From JAXDBM01 sp963709485 (GTDB lineage: Bacteria > Desulfobacterota > Syntrophia > Syntrophales > Fen-1087), in the NCBI GenBank assembly GCA_963709485.1, contig CAVPWE010000005.1, positions 372,001 through 436,000 of the forward strand: DNA of 64,000 nucleotides. Reading direction: 5' to 3'. Positions within the stretch are counted from its first letter, which is position 1, and the number at the start of each line of letters is the position of its first letter. This document shows, piece after piece, positions 17,358 through 26,623 of the stretch. Made by a program: the position numbers and the translations under genes. The notes below the pieces were generated by a model. That model searched no databases. It saw only the letters and a program-made list of their open reading frames with translations, and had not been told where the DNA came from.

Positions 17358-19025
17358 ATGAAACACTCCGGAACAGCGCCAGCCATTCTTGATCGTTTCA
17401 AAAAGGTCCTTCAGGCGGCCATCCTTTTCATGGTCTTCTTCGCCTTCCTGTTCTCCTGCGGAGGCGGGGGGAACGGGGGTGGAGGGAACGGCGGGGGAGG
17501 CGGCGAGGAAGCACCGGGCGGCCCCAATGCCATCAGCGCGGAAAACGGCAAGGCCGGAAACCCGCCGGGCGAATGGGAGGTCGGCGGAGCAGGAGATTCG
17601 AGCATCCAGGGGTTCGCCACGGACTTCAGCGTGAACCACGGCGAAACGGTTTCGTTCAAGATCAAGACCGATGCGGCGGCGTACCGCATCGATATTTACC
17701 GCCTGGGCTATTACGGCGGCCTGGGCGCGCGGAAAGTTGCGAGCATCGAGCCGTCGGCGAAGCCTTCCCCAGGCCCAGCCGGCCTGCGTTTCAGCGACGC
17801 ATCCACGAAGCTCGTCGACTGCGGGAACTGGGCCGTTTCCGCCAGTTGGGCTGTGCCCTCCGATGCCGTGTCGGGCGTTTACATCGCCAGGCCGGTCCGG
17901 ACGGACACGGGCGGAGCGAGCCACATCGTCTTCGTCGTCCGCGACGACGGGGGGAAATCCGACATGCTCTTTCAGACGGGCGACGCGACCTGGCAGGCAT
18001 TCAACCAGTACGGGGGGAGCAACCTGTACCGCACCGGGACCAGCGGCTATGCAACCCGGGCCTACAAGGTCAGCTACAACCGTCCATTCATCAATCGCGG
18101 TTCGACGTCACCGTTCTTCGAGCGGGAGACTAACCTGTTCAACACCGAATATCCGATGATCCGCTGGCTCGAGGCCAACGGATACAACGTCAGCTATGCA
18201 TCCGCCATGGACACGGACCGCCGGGGAGCCGCGCTTCTGTCCCACAAGGTTTTCCTCTCCGTCGGCCATGACGAATACGTCTCGGCGGGGCAGCGCGCCA
18301 ACGTCGAAGCGGCGCGCGCGGCGGGCGTTCACATCGGGTTCTTCACGGGGAACGAGTATTACTGGAAGACGCGCTGGGAAAGCAGCATTGACGGCACAAA
18401 CACCCCCCATCGAACCCTGGTCTGCTACCATGAGAACTGGTCGGGCGGCAAGATCGACCCGAGCCCCGAGTGGACCGGCATGTGGCGTGACGTCAATCCC
18501 GAAAACGCCCTGACGGGGCAATGGTATGCCGTCGACGCACCCCGGTATGACCCGATCACGGTTTCCGCCGGCGAAGGGAAGTATCCATTCTGGCGCAACA
18601 CGGGGATCGACAAGCTGGCGGGAGGTGAGACCGCGCAGTTGCCGGCAGGTGTGCTGGGTTTCGAGTGGGACGAGGTGCGGGACAATGGCGCCCTTCCCCC
18701 GGGCCTGATCCGGTTGTCCACGACAAGGGTCGCCGTCGATCCGGCCAAAATCAGGAGCGGATACTCCTACTCTCCGCCGGGCGTCGTGACGCACAGCCTG
18801 ACGCTATACCGCCACAGCAGCGGCGCGCTCGTCTTCGGCGCGGGAACCATTCAGTGGTCCTGGGGGCTGGACGCGTATCACGATATTCCCGGACCTGCCG
18901 CCGACCGGCGGATGCAGCAGGCGACGGTGAACCTGTTCGCAGACATGGGGGTACAGCCGGCAACATTGCAGTCCGGCCTCGTGTCCGCGACCAAATCGAC
19001 GGACGCCCTTGCCCCGAATCCATAA
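17358..19025 (+). CDS. Lipoprotein with N,N-dimethylformamidase-like large domain
   Basis: 555 residues. ATG 17358 follows AGGAG by 7 bases. The signal peptide ends in lipobox LFSC with Cys34 and Gly at +2, so outer-membrane sorting is expected. A flexible Gly/Asn-rich linker (GGGGNGGGGNGGGGG) leads to a globular body resembling the beta-subunit family of N,N-dimethylformamidase: an N-terminal beta domain (VNHGETVSFKIKTD, IDIYRLGYYGG) and a core with WQAFNQYGGSNLYR, SVGHDEYVS and FFTGNEYYWKTRW. In the enzyme this region binds iron and hydrolyses an amide. Secreted homologs occur beside polysaccharide genes, where their activity is unknown. An amidase or deformylase acting on exported glycan is one possibility, given the formyltransferase at 24579. 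Confidence 0.82.
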   Translation: MKHSGTAPAILDRFKKVLQAAILFMVFFAFLFSCGGGGNGGGGNGGGGGEEAPGGPNAISAENGKAGNPPGEWEVGGAGDSSIQGFATDFSVNHGETVSFKIKTDAAAYRIDIYRLGYYGGLGARKVASIEPSAKPSPGPAGLRFSDASTKLVDCGNWAVSASWAVPSDAVSGVYIARPVRTDTGGASHIVFVVRDDGGKSDMLFQTGDATWQAFNQYGGSNLYRTGTSGYATRAYKVSYNRPFINRGSTSPFFERETNLFNTEYPMIRWLEANGYNVSYASAMDTDRRGAALLSHKVFLSVGHDEYVSAGQRANVEAARAAGVHIGFFTGNEYYWKTRWESSIDGTNTPHRTLVCYHENWSGGKIDPSPEWTGMWRDVNPENALTGQWYAVDAPRYDPITVSAGEGKYPFWRNTGIDKLAGGETAQLPAGVLGFEWDEVRDNGALPPGLIRLSTTRVAVDPAKIRSGYSYSPPGVVTHSLTLYRHSSGALVFGAGTIQWSWGLDAYHDIPGPAADRRMQQATVNLFADMGVQPATLQSGLVSATKSTDALAPNP

Positions 19026-19205
19026 ACGTTGCGCGTCGGGGAAGGTGCTCATCCGATACCGCGCTGTACCGATAACCCTCGTTCAAGGAGTCGACGGCCT
19101 CATCCAGCGGGCTCCCGCAGCCTTGATGCATGACTGTCCGAACTCCGGTGTCGTTTGGAAACGCCCCGCCCATGAAAAAAAAGCTTATAAGGAGAAGAAT
19201 GAATC

Positions 19206-20585
19206 ATGCGGAAATTGATCCACGGATTGCTGTTGCTGTGTATCCTGCTCATGTTATCCTGCTCTTCGGAAGAAAGCACGACACTGCCCACGCCGCCGAG
19301 CGGCACAACTACAGCGTCGACGGAGGCAAAGCCGGCAACAGGCAGCGGCCAGACTGAAAATACATCCGCGGCATCGTCTTCCGGCAGTTCGACATCGGTT
19401 CCGACTGGAGCCCCTGCCGCGCCAACGGATGTCACAGCCGTGGCCGGCAGCGGCCAGGCCACGATCCAGTGGAAAGCGGTCGCCGGGGCATCCTCCTACA
19501 ACCTCTACTGGTCCGAGGCGCCCGGCGTTTCCAAAACCACGGGCAAGAAAATCGCCAATGCTTCGAACCCTTATCTTCATATGGGACTGATCAACGGGAT
19601 CGCCTATTACTATGCCGTCGCGGCGGCAAACGACTCCGGTGAAAGCGGCCTGTCCCCCGAGGTATCCGCCATACCGCGGACGGACCCCGGAGGCGCCCGC
19701 ATGCGGGTGACCTGGGTTCAGGACCTGGGGGACAATCGGGACGTATTCGCCCAGGGAAGCAGCCTGCGGCTCATGGGGCTGGACACGTCCGACGGCCAGG
19801 GCGAACGGGCGATTCTGGGAACGCCGGGGAATTACTCGAAGCCCCTGATCACGCCCAAGGGGGACCGGGTGGTGTATTCGGACCGGGCACAGAAGAAGAT
19901 TTTCGTGGTGAACTGGGACGGTTCGGGGCAGCGGGCGGTGCTGGGGGGATTTGCACTGGCACTCTGGCGGAATCCCGCCGACGGCCGGGAGTGGCTCTAC
20001 TACGGCGCGATGGAAGGGAATAACGGAGACGAATACTGTCCGGCAGTCTACCGGACGCCGCTGGACAGTCCGGGAACGCCTGAGATGATCTGGAACAAAA
20101 CGCTTGTGAATGTGCACAGTTTTCAGGTCTCGGCGGACGGCCGAATGGCGGGGGGCCTCTTCCCCTGGCCTTCCGGCGGCATCGCCCAATTGCCGAACCA
20201 GTCCTGGACAAAGCTGGGAAGCGGATGCTGGACGGGGCTTTCTCAGGACAACACCTATACATTCTGGATCTTCGACGAAGACCACCGCAATCTGTACATC
20301 ACGAACGCCACGGGGGGCCAGGAGCGCACGATCAATGTCAGCCTGGCGCCAGGCATTGGAGGCTACGAGGTCTATCATCCCCGCTGGGGCAGCCATCCGC
20401 GGATCATGGCCATGACGGGGCCCTACAAGGTGGGGACAAAATCGAACCGTATAACCGGTGGGGGCGCCGAGGTGGAAGTCCATATCGGCCGCTTCGACGC
20501 CAATTACAGAACCATCGAATCCTGGCAGCAGATCACAAAAAACAGCCGGGCGGATTTTTTCCCCGATGTGTGGATCAGTCAATGA
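19206..20585 (+). CDS. Lipoprotein: FN3 domain plus TolB-like beta-propeller
   Basis: 459 residues. The signal peptide ends in lipobox LMLSC (Cys19) with Ser at +2, followed by a Ser/Thr-rich spacer. One fibronectin type III domain (about 75-160) contains SSYNLYWSEAPGVSKTTGKK. A beta-propeller-like domain (from about 168, RVTWVQDLGDNRDVF) follows, with blades such as PLITPKGDRVVYSD and SFQVSADGRMAGGLFPW. It is probably tethered to the outer membrane and may bind glycan. AAGGAG stands about 11 bases before the start. A close paralog of the propeller is at 30667, and long stretches are almost identical in DNA. No catalytic motif was found. Confidence 0.85.
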   Translation: MRKLIHGLLLLCILLMLSCSSEESTTLPTPPSGTTTASTEAKPATGSGQTENTSAASSSGSSTSVPTGAPAAPTDVTAVAGSGQATIQWKAVAGASSYNLYWSEAPGVSKTTGKKIANASNPYLHMGLINGIAYYYAVAAANDSGESGLSPEVSAIPRTDPGGARMRVTWVQDLGDNRDVFAQGSSLRLMGLDTSDGQGERAILGTPGNYSKPLITPKGDRVVYSDRAQKKIFVVNWDGSGQRAVLGGFALALWRNPADGREWLYYGAMEGNNGDEYCPAVYRTPLDSPGTPEMIWNKTLVNVHSFQVSADGRMAGGLFPWPSGGIAQLPNQSWTKLGSGCWTGLSQDNTYTFWIFDEDHRNLYITNATGGQERTINVSLAPGIGGYEVYHPRWGSHPRIMAMTGPYKVGTKSNRITGGGAEVEVHIGRFDANYRTIESWQQITKNSRADFFPDVWISQ

Positions 20586-20631
20586 AGCCGCTTTCAGGAA
20601 CCTCCCACATCAACATTCAACAGGAGCCGAC

Positions 20632-21039
20632 ATGCTGAAAGACAGGATCCGAATCATTCCGCTCCCCATCGGCGGCGCGGATGACGCCGAGCGCCGGCTT
20701 TTTTCGCCCAAGGGCGAGCTGGCCCAGATCATAAACGGAACCGCCGCGATCCGGCACCTGGTTTACTGGGACCTCGATTCGCCCCGGAGCGGACAGACAC
20801 GGGGAAACCACTACCACCAGGTCAAGACGGAGGAATGTTACGTGCTGACCGGCGAGATCGAGGTGACCGTGGTGGACAGGGAAACATCGGAACGGGAAGT
20901 GATGACCGCCGGGGCCGGCGACCGTATCACCGTGGCTCCCGGGGTGGCCCACAGCTATCGTTCTAAGAGTTACGCCCAGGCGCTGGAGCTCCTGCCGACT
21001 CCCTACGATGCGACCGATACGATCCCTTTTTCTGTGTAG
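20632..21039 (+). CDS. Cupin, WxcM/QdtA-like sugar ketoisomerase family
   Basis: Small cupin of 135 residues. ATG 20632 follows AGGAG by 5 bases; the upstream extension of the frame overlaps the propeller gene and is rejected. Cupin motif 1 is RGNHYHQVKTEECYVLTGEIEV and motif 2 is GDRITVAPGVAHSYRS. QdtA/FdtA enzymes of this fold move the keto group of a NDP-4-keto-6-deoxysugar from C4 to C3, and others epimerise. Immediately downstream is the CDP-glucose 4,6-dehydratase, which would supply a 4-keto-6-deoxy substrate. Exact reaction inferred. Confidence 0.8.
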   Translation: MLKDRIRIIPLPIGGADDAERRLFSPKGELAQIINGTAAIRHLVYWDLDSPRSGQTRGNHYHQVKTEECYVLTGEIEVTVVDRETSEREVMTAGAGDRITVAPGVAHSYRSKSYAQALELLPTPYDATDTIPFSV

Positions 21040-21137
21040 CTGCAGTTGTCCGGATGGAAGGTGAAAGCCTCGGAATGCAGCGCCGTCATGGTTTAGCATG
21101 GAGCATATTTCCAATTATTTAAAAGGGCTGACATGTA

Positions 21138-21166
21138 TTGGAAAATAAAACACAGGCGGTCATATT
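21138..21166 (+). promoter_or_regulatory. Possible sigma70 promoter before rfbG
   Basis: TTGGAA (21138-21143) and CATATT (21161-21166) are 17 bases apart in an unusually AT-rich gap between the cupin gene and rfbG. Each box matches 4 of 6 consensus bases. Weak evidence, but the local composition stands out from the GC-rich surroundings. Confidence 0.3.
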
Positions 21167-21202
21167 TCAATGACCGGCCGTCTGAAGCGGAAGGATTATC
21201 GC

Positions 21203-22351
21203 ATGGATATTCAGGACACATTTGACGGCGTCTACAAGGACCTTCCGGTCCTCGTAACGGGGCACACGGGTTTCAAGGGTTCATGGCTCTGCATGTGGCT
21301 GGATCTGCTGGGCGCGCGCGTCATCGGATACAGCCTCGACCCGCCGACCACGCCGAATCATTTTGACATGTCCGGCATGAAAGACCGCATGAAGGACATT
21401 CGGGCCGATGTCATGGACCTGGACAAGCTTTTAAGCGTCATGGAGGAGTTCCGGCCCGAAGTTGTCTTTCACATGGCCGCGCAACCTATCGTCACGGAAT
21501 CCTACGTGCACCCGAAGGAAACGTTCGCGGTCAATTCCCTCGGTACGATCAACGTTCTGGAAGCCATCCGTCTGACTCGTTCGGTTAAGGCGGCGGTCTT
21601 CGTCACCAGCGACAAATGCTACCGGAACAAGGACTGGGTCTGGGGATACCGTGAGAACGACGAGCTCGGCGGCGGCGATCCTTACAGCGCCAGCAAGGCC
21701 ATGGCGGAAATCGCCGTCGAGGCCTATCGGGATGCGTATTTTTCGGGCAATGGGCGTGAACAACGTGTTGCCGTGGCTTCCGTAAGGGCCGGGAACGTGG
21801 TCGGGGGCGGTGACTGGGCCAGGAACCGTTTGCTGCCCGATGTGATCCGCGCTTTGACGGAGGGCCGCACGATCGACATTCGAAATCCCGGAGCAACCAG
21901 ACCCTGGCAGTTTGCCTTTTCACCGCTCTGCGGGTATCTGTGGCTCGGTGTAAAGCTATTGCTTCGCGGCGCCAGTTTTGCGGAGCCCTGGAATTTTGGA
22001 CCGCTCGATCCGTCCAGCGACAGCGTGCAGAAAATCGTGGAAAAAGTCATCCGGCTATGGGGGGCCGGCCGGTGGAAGGACATCAGCACTGGCAATGAAC
22101 CGCATGAAGCGCATTGGCTTACCCTGAGCTGGGAAAAAGCGGCAACCCGCCTGGAATGGCATCCCGTCTATGCCCTGCCGGATGTGCTGGCCAAGACGGT
22201 CGCATGGTACAAGGAGTGGAACAGGCAGGGCGAAAACGCGAATATGTATGATTTCGGCGTGGACCAGATCAGGACGTATGTAAAGGACGCCAGCAAAATG
22301 AACATCCCGTGGGCCTGCTCCGGCCCGGTGACCGGCTCCGGCGGAAACTGA
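21203..22351 (+). CDS. rfbG: CDP-glucose 4,6-dehydratase
   Basis: 382 residues from ATG 21203, which follows GGAAGGA and matches the usual N-terminus (MDIQDTFDGVYKDLPVLVTG). It converts CDP-glucose to CDP-4-keto-6-deoxyglucose. The Rossmann NAD site is TGHTGFKGSWL, the catalytic YxxxK is in DPYSASKAMAEI, and the family block YRNKDWVWGYRENDELGG is intact. An 11-codon longer start (21170) is less likely. With RfbF it forms the CDP-sugar stem; RmlC-like, cupin and C-methyltransferase genes nearby could complete a branched or epimerised 6-deoxyhexose. Confidence 0.93.
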   Translation: MDIQDTFDGVYKDLPVLVTGHTGFKGSWLCMWLDLLGARVIGYSLDPPTTPNHFDMSGMKDRMKDIRADVMDLDKLLSVMEEFRPEVVFHMAAQPIVTESYVHPKETFAVNSLGTINVLEAIRLTRSVKAAVFVTSDKCYRNKDWVWGYRENDELGGGDPYSASKAMAEIAVEAYRDAYFSGNGREQRVAVASVRAGNVVGGGDWARNRLLPDVIRALTEGRTIDIRNPGATRPWQFAFSPLCGYLWLGVKLLLRGASFAEPWNFGPLDPSSDSVQKIVEKVIRLWGAGRWKDISTGNEPHEAHWLTLSWEKAATRLEWHPVYALPDVLAKTVAWYKEWNRQGENANMYDFGVDQIRTYVKDASKMNIPWACSGPVTGSGGN

Positions 22352-22409
22352 CCGGAATGCCCGCGTCTGCAGCAGAGAGGGAGCCAAAGGAGTTCATCAA
22401 GATCGCATC

Positions 22410-23462
22410 ATGAAGAAAGTCAGCGTCGCCATCCCGGCCTACAACCAGGCGCATTTCATTCAACAGGCCCTGGACTCGGTCCTCGCCCAGGATTATCCGA
22501 ATCTGGAAGTCATCGTCAGCGACAACGCCTCCACGGACAACACGACGGAGGTCGTGCGGCCATACCTGTCCGACTCCCGGGTGAGGTATTACCGGAATCC
22601 CGTCAACCTGGGGATGATCGGGAACTTCAAGAAGGCCCTCTACGAGCACTCGACGGGAGAGTTGGCCCAGCACCTCGACGGCGACGACTACCTGACCGAT
22701 CCGCACTACATTTCCGACGCCGTCGGAATGATCGAACGGCATGGACTGATCATGGTCTTCGGCAGGACGAGATCGTTCTATGAGCGCGATCAGGCCCTTG
22801 TTTCGGACAAGGTCAACAGCGACCTTCCGGCCGTCATGGACGGCAACTGGCTTTTCCTCAACTATTACAAGGGCTACTCGCTGACGTCCCTGAGCGTTGT
22901 GCATGACCGGAAGCGGGCCATGGAGGTCGGGTTCTACGATTACAACATCCGCAGCACCGACTGGGAAAATCTTCTGAAACTCATCATCGGCCAGAAGGTG
23001 GGCTTCATCAACCGGTTCGTCGGCGTCTGGCGGCGGCACGGGTCGAGCGTCACCTTCAAGCAGGACCTGGATGTGGACCTCCAGAATATCGCCTACATCG
23101 ACTCCCCCTACCGCCACGCCCTCTCCATCGAGGCGTTCCCGCCGGAGACGCTGGTCCGCTGGCGGCGGCGGATGCTGAAACGGTACTTTGTCCAGATCCT
23201 CGTCCGGGCCCTCCTGATGAAGAACCGTGCGCACGAACAGGGCATCATCGACTATCTCAAGGCAAACGAGAAGGAGGTCTACCGCTCCATCCTGCTGGAT
23301 CCGCGCTATCGCCGCTCTGCGGTTGAGCATACTCTGGAGCCGTCCCTTGACCTACCTTGTCTTCAAGCACATCCTGAGGCAGGAGTCCTTCATCAAGGAT
23401 TACGAATATATTCCAGGATCGTGACACCGGCAGACGAAGGAGGTTTCCCAATCCGCGCTTGA
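22410..23462 (+). CDS. GT2 glycosyltransferase, C-terminus frameshifted
   Basis: Inverting family 2 glycosyltransferase of about 340 residues. The N-terminus VSVAIPAYNQAHFIQQALDS, SDNASTDNT and the metal-binding LDGDDYLTDP are typical, and STDWENLLKLI marks the acceptor region. As sequenced, the frame runs to 23462 with an atypical Pro/Ser-rich tail. In the +1 frame after about 23331-23340 a better tail appears (RPLTYLVFKHILRQESFIKDY) that stops at 23424. One extra base near there, by mutation or sequencing error, would explain this. The catalytic domain is unaffected, so the enzyme could still work. Substrate unknown. Confidence 0.82.
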   Translation: MKKVSVAIPAYNQAHFIQQALDSVLAQDYPNLEVIVSDNASTDNTTEVVRPYLSDSRVRYYRNPVNLGMIGNFKKALYEHSTGELAQHLDGDDYLTDPHYISDAVGMIERHGLIMVFGRTRSFYERDQALVSDKVNSDLPAVMDGNWLFLNYYKGYSLTSLSVVHDRKRAMEVGFYDYNIRSTDWENLLKLIIGQKVGFINRFVGVWRRHGSSVTFKQDLDVDLQNIAYIDSPYRHALSIEAFPPETLVRWRRRMLKRYFVQILVRALLMKNRAHEQGIIDYLKANEKEVYRSILLDPRYRRSAVEHTLEPSLDLPCLQAHPEAGVLHQGLRIYSRIVTPADEGGFPIRA

Positions 23463-23487
23463 CAAAAACAAACATCTCCCGTATGTA
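23459..23487 (+). promoter_or_regulatory. Possible promoter before the aminotransferase block
   Basis: A perfect TTGACA (23459-23464) is followed after 17 bases by TATGTA (23482-23487), inside a 127-base gap upstream of the aminotransferase gene. The -10 box is poor (3 of 6), so this is a weak call. If active it would start a transcript covering the aminotransferase, formyltransferase and nucleotidyltransferase. Confidence 0.28.
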
Positions 23488-23610
23488 TCGCGCGTTTGTA
23501 AGGAATCTTTAAACGACCAGCCCGAAAGCAGCCGCGCAGTCAAAACAAAGACTCCGGGGCGCTACGGGATTTTGGTCTCGCGTTAACACTTGAAATTTCA
23601 GGATGAGCCA

Positions 23611-24582
23611 ATGAAACTCCAGAAACCCAAGTTTGTGCACATGAACGGCCGGCTTCGCCTTTGGGATGAGGCCACCCTGCATGTCGGCTGCGAAGCCGCC
23701 ATTCGGGGTCTCAATGTCTTCGAAGGCGTCAAGGCCTACCGCCAGCCGGACGGATCCCTGGCCATTGTCATGCTGCGAAGCCATTACGAGCGCCTGCAGC
23801 GGTCCGCGCGCCTGCTGTACATCCCCTTTGAACACAGCTACGAGAAGTTCACCCGCTGCATTCGCGAACTGGCCGAAGCCCTGGTCCAGCCGGACAAGGA
23901 AATGTGGTTCCGGACAACGCTCTTTGTGACCCAGGGCCATTGGGGCGAGGACACGGCAGCGGAGCTGGTGATCACGGCCTACCAGGCGGACACGGCCCTG
24001 CCCAAACCGATCAGCCTGGGCGTGAGCACCTGGCGAAGAAGCCCGGATGTTTCACTGCCGGCCCGAATCAAGACCGGCAGCAATTATCAGGTGGCCCGTC
24101 TGGCCCGGATCGAGGGGAGGGCTCTCGGCTGCGAGGACATGGTCCTGCTGAACCAGTCCGGCCGCGTTGCCGAAGCCACCGGTTCCTGCATCCTCATGGT
24201 GCGTGAAGGCAGGGTCTGCACGCCTCCCGCGACGGAAGGGGCTCTCGAAAGCATTACGCTGCAAGCCATTGAAGCGCTCGCCCGCACGCAGGGCATTCCC
24301 TTTGAAAGGCGACCGATCGACCGCACCGAGCTGGTGGTCGCCGACGAACTGGCGATCTGCGGAACGCTGGCCGAGGTCGTCCCCGTCAAAACGATCGAGG
24401 GGCGCCCGCTGCCTGCGGATTCACCGCTTCTCAAGGCACTGCAAACCGGCTATTACCAGGCGGTGAGGGGAATCGCACCTCACCCGGAAATCGTGATGAC
24501 GCAGGTCACGCCGGCGATAAAGAAAAATAAGAAAACAGCCGGCCGCTCCGGAGTCGTCCGGAATCCAAGAAGCGCCAGGTGA
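23611..24582 (+). CDS. Class IV PLP aminotransferase (branched-chain / D-amino acid type)
   Basis: 323 residues from ATG 23611, which follows AGGA by 7 bases; a TTG at 23590 is also in frame. It has the fold-type IV layout of IlvE and D-amino-acid transaminases: HMNGRLRLWDEATLHV, GLNVFEGVKAYR, the PLP lysine in RIKTGSNYQVARL and the EATGSCILMV segment near the cofactor phosphate. These enzymes move amino groups between amino acids and 2-keto acids and do not normally act on sugars. It overlaps the formyltransferase by 4 bases, which suggests the pair makes and then formylates an amino compound that decorates the glycan. It could instead be a housekeeping IlvE. Confidence 0.88.
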   Translation: MKLQKPKFVHMNGRLRLWDEATLHVGCEAAIRGLNVFEGVKAYRQPDGSLAIVMLRSHYERLQRSARLLYIPFEHSYEKFTRCIRELAEALVQPDKEMWFRTTLFVTQGHWGEDTAAELVITAYQADTALPKPISLGVSTWRRSPDVSLPARIKTGSNYQVARLARIEGRALGCEDMVLLNQSGRVAEATGSCILMVREGRVCTPPATEGALESITLQAIEALARTQGIPFERRPIDRTELVVADELAICGTLAEVVPVKTIEGRPLPADSPLLKALQTGYYQAVRGIAPHPEIVMTQVTPAIKKNKKTAGRSGVVRNPRSAR

Positions 24583-25577
24583 TGATGCGACTCCTGCTTT
24601 TCCTCAACAATTGGGGCGGATGGAAAGTTGCCCAGTGGCTCCGCGAGCGCAACGAGGAAATCGTCGGACTGGTGGTTCAACCGGAGAGCGACGAGCGGTT
24701 TGCGCAGCAGATCCGGAACGCCCTGAATCTACCCCGTGATCTTGTCTGGAAGGCCCCGGAGCTGAGGCAGCCGGAGACGGTGGCCAGATTCAGAGACCTC
24801 AAACCGGATATCGGGATTTCCGGATGGTTCGGATACATCCTGAAGCCGGAACTGTTGCAGGTATTCAGCGTGGGGTGCATCAACCTTCACACGGCCTACC
24901 TGCCCTGGAATCGGGGGTGGTACACGAATGTTTGGCCGATCCTCGACGGTTCGCCGGCGGGCATGACCATCCATTTCATCGACCCGGGGGTCGACACCGG
25001 CGATCTGATCGCCCAGCGCCTGGTCCCCGTCGAACCGACGGACACGGGGGGCTCCCTGCACCGGAAGATCACCAGCGGGATGGTGGATTTCTTCAAGGAA
25101 ACCTGGCCGCTCATCCGCGAGGGGAAATACACGCGCACTCTCCAGGACCATTCGAAGGCCACGGTCTATCGACGCGGCGTGCTGGCGACGCTCGATCACA
25201 TCGATCTGGATAAGGAATATCCCGCGGGGGAACTGCTGAACCTCCTCCGCGCACGAACCTATCCGCCATATCCGGCTGCTTATTTCGTCGAAAACGACCA
25301 GCGTGTCTACGTGCGCGTGGAATTCGTCACCGGCCACCCCGAGGGGAGCATCGGGCAGAATTCCGAGTGCATCGACCTCAAAGCACCGTACAATGCGAAA
25401 AAGCTGCTTGAGCTTCTTCATAGGGGGAACGAGGGGCTTCAGCAAACAGCCTATTTCATGCACGAGGGTCGGCGCATCAGCGTCCGCTCGCAGCACCTTG
25501 GGCGAACAGGACATCAAACCCGCCGAGAACCCCTCCTGGATGTTGACGGAATAGAACCGCTCAGGGTCACACAATAG
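24579..25577 (+). CDS. Formyltransferase (methionyl-tRNA / sugar formyltransferase family)
   Basis: 332 residues, GTG start overlapping the previous stop. The N-terminal folate-dependent formyltransferase domain has the catalytic triad pattern: Asn and His in CINLHTAYLPWNRG and Asp in GVDTGDLI. Spacing is as in ArnA, VioF and FdtF-type N-formyltransferases, which use 10-formyl-tetrahydrofolate. A C-terminal domain (about 205-300) follows. The loop TAYLPWNRGWYTNVW differs from the SLLPxYRG of true methionyl-tRNA enzymes, which favours a small-molecule or sugar acceptor. It probably formylates an amino group destined for the glycan. Acceptor not determinable. Confidence 0.85.
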   Translation: MMMRLLLFLNNWGGWKVAQWLRERNEEIVGLVVQPESDERFAQQIRNALNLPRDLVWKAPELRQPETVARFRDLKPDIGISGWFGYILKPELLQVFSVGCINLHTAYLPWNRGWYTNVWPILDGSPAGMTIHFIDPGVDTGDLIAQRLVPVEPTDTGGSLHRKITSGMVDFFKETWPLIREGKYTRTLQDHSKATVYRRGVLATLDHIDLDKEYPAGELLNLLRARTYPPYPAAYFVENDQRVYVRVEFVTGHPEGSIGQNSECIDLKAPYNAKKLLELLHRGNEGLQQTAYFMHEGRRISVRSQHLGRTGHQTRREPLLDVDGIEPLRVTQ

Positions 25578-25622
25578 GCCGGGTCCCGTAAAGTAACCCC
25601 AACCCACTGCTCCAACCCGATC

Positions 25623-26438
25623 ATGCCAACCAGCGAAATCATCGGTCTCATTCCCTGCGGCGGTTATGCCAGCCGGATCGCGCCTCTGCCGTGCAGCAAG
25701 GAAATCCTTCCGGTAGGACTCCAAAAAAACGAAAATGGACTGTTCCGGCCCAAGGTGGTTTCACATTACCTTTTGGATCTATACCGTCACGGCGGGGTGC
25801 GGAAGGCATTTTTCATCCTGCGCCGGGGCAAGTGGGACATTCCGGACTATTACGGCGACGGTTCCTCCGTCGGCATGAATCTGGGTTACCTCATTGCAGC
25901 GATACCCTATGGTCCCCCCTATACGCTCGATCAGGCCTATCCCTTTGTGCGCGGAAAACGTGTGGCGCTGGGATTCCCGGACATCCTGCTGGGCCCTGCC
26001 GACGCATTCCGGCAGGCGCTGCAAAGGTTGTCGACAACGCGGGCCGACCTTGTGCTGGGTCTTTACCGGATCCACCAGGCACGGTTCTCGGACATGGTCG
26101 CCGTCGACCGCAGCGGCCGGGTGCGCGAAATCATCCTCAAACCGTGCGAAAAGAATCTGAAGCTGGGCTGGATGTTCGCGGTGTGGACGCCGGCCTTTAC
26201 CGAGTTTTTGCATGACTACCTCGCCGTGCCGAGGACTTCCGGGCAACTGCCCGGCGCGCAGTTGCCCGAAGAATTGACGGTGGGACATGTCATCCAGGCC
26301 GGCGTTCGTGAGGGGATCCGGACGCAGAGCGTCTTTTTTCGCCGGCAGAGATACCTGGACATCGGTTCACCGGAAGGGCTGCAGCAAATCGCCGATGGTC
26401 AGTGGCTGGGCGCAGCGAAAGAATCATCAGCGGAATGA
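25623..26438 (+). CDS. Divergent sugar-1-phosphate nucleotidyltransferase
   Basis: 271 residues with a nucleotidyltransferase fold. The start motif IGLIPCGGYASRIAPLPCSKEILPVG corresponds to the GxGTRLxPxTxxxPKxxLPV signature, but Gly-Thr are replaced by Ala-Ser and the Pro-Lys by Ser-Lys; the arginine and lysine stay. ALGFPDILLGP stands where the metal aspartate is expected. It probably activates a sugar 1-phosphate, but base and sugar specificity cannot be read from the altered motif. Its position between the formyltransferase and the oxidase gene suggests a specialised sugar. Confidence 0.8.
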   Translation: MPTSEIIGLIPCGGYASRIAPLPCSKEILPVGLQKNENGLFRPKVVSHYLLDLYRHGGVRKAFFILRRGKWDIPDYYGDGSSVGMNLGYLIAAIPYGPPYTLDQAYPFVRGKRVALGFPDILLGPADAFRQALQRLSTTRADLVLGLYRIHQARFSDMVAVDRSGRVREIILKPCEKNLKLGWMFAVWTPAFTEFLHDYLAVPRTSGQLPGAQLPEELTVGHVIQAGVREGIRTQSVFFRRQRYLDIGSPEGLQQIADGQWLGAAKESSAE

Positions 26439-26623
26439 GTTGCCTTAAAGATCGGCACTCCCGCAAAAAAATCTTAATTGAAGCTACGAGTTCTTTACGA
26501 AAACGCCTCTCTTTATCTCAGTGACGATTCTCGTCCCTGACCAATTTTTTCAGGGAAGTTTCCTTTTACCCTCTGACATCGCATTTCAGAAGGGTTCCGT
26601 TTCTTCCATGATTTCAAGCCGGC

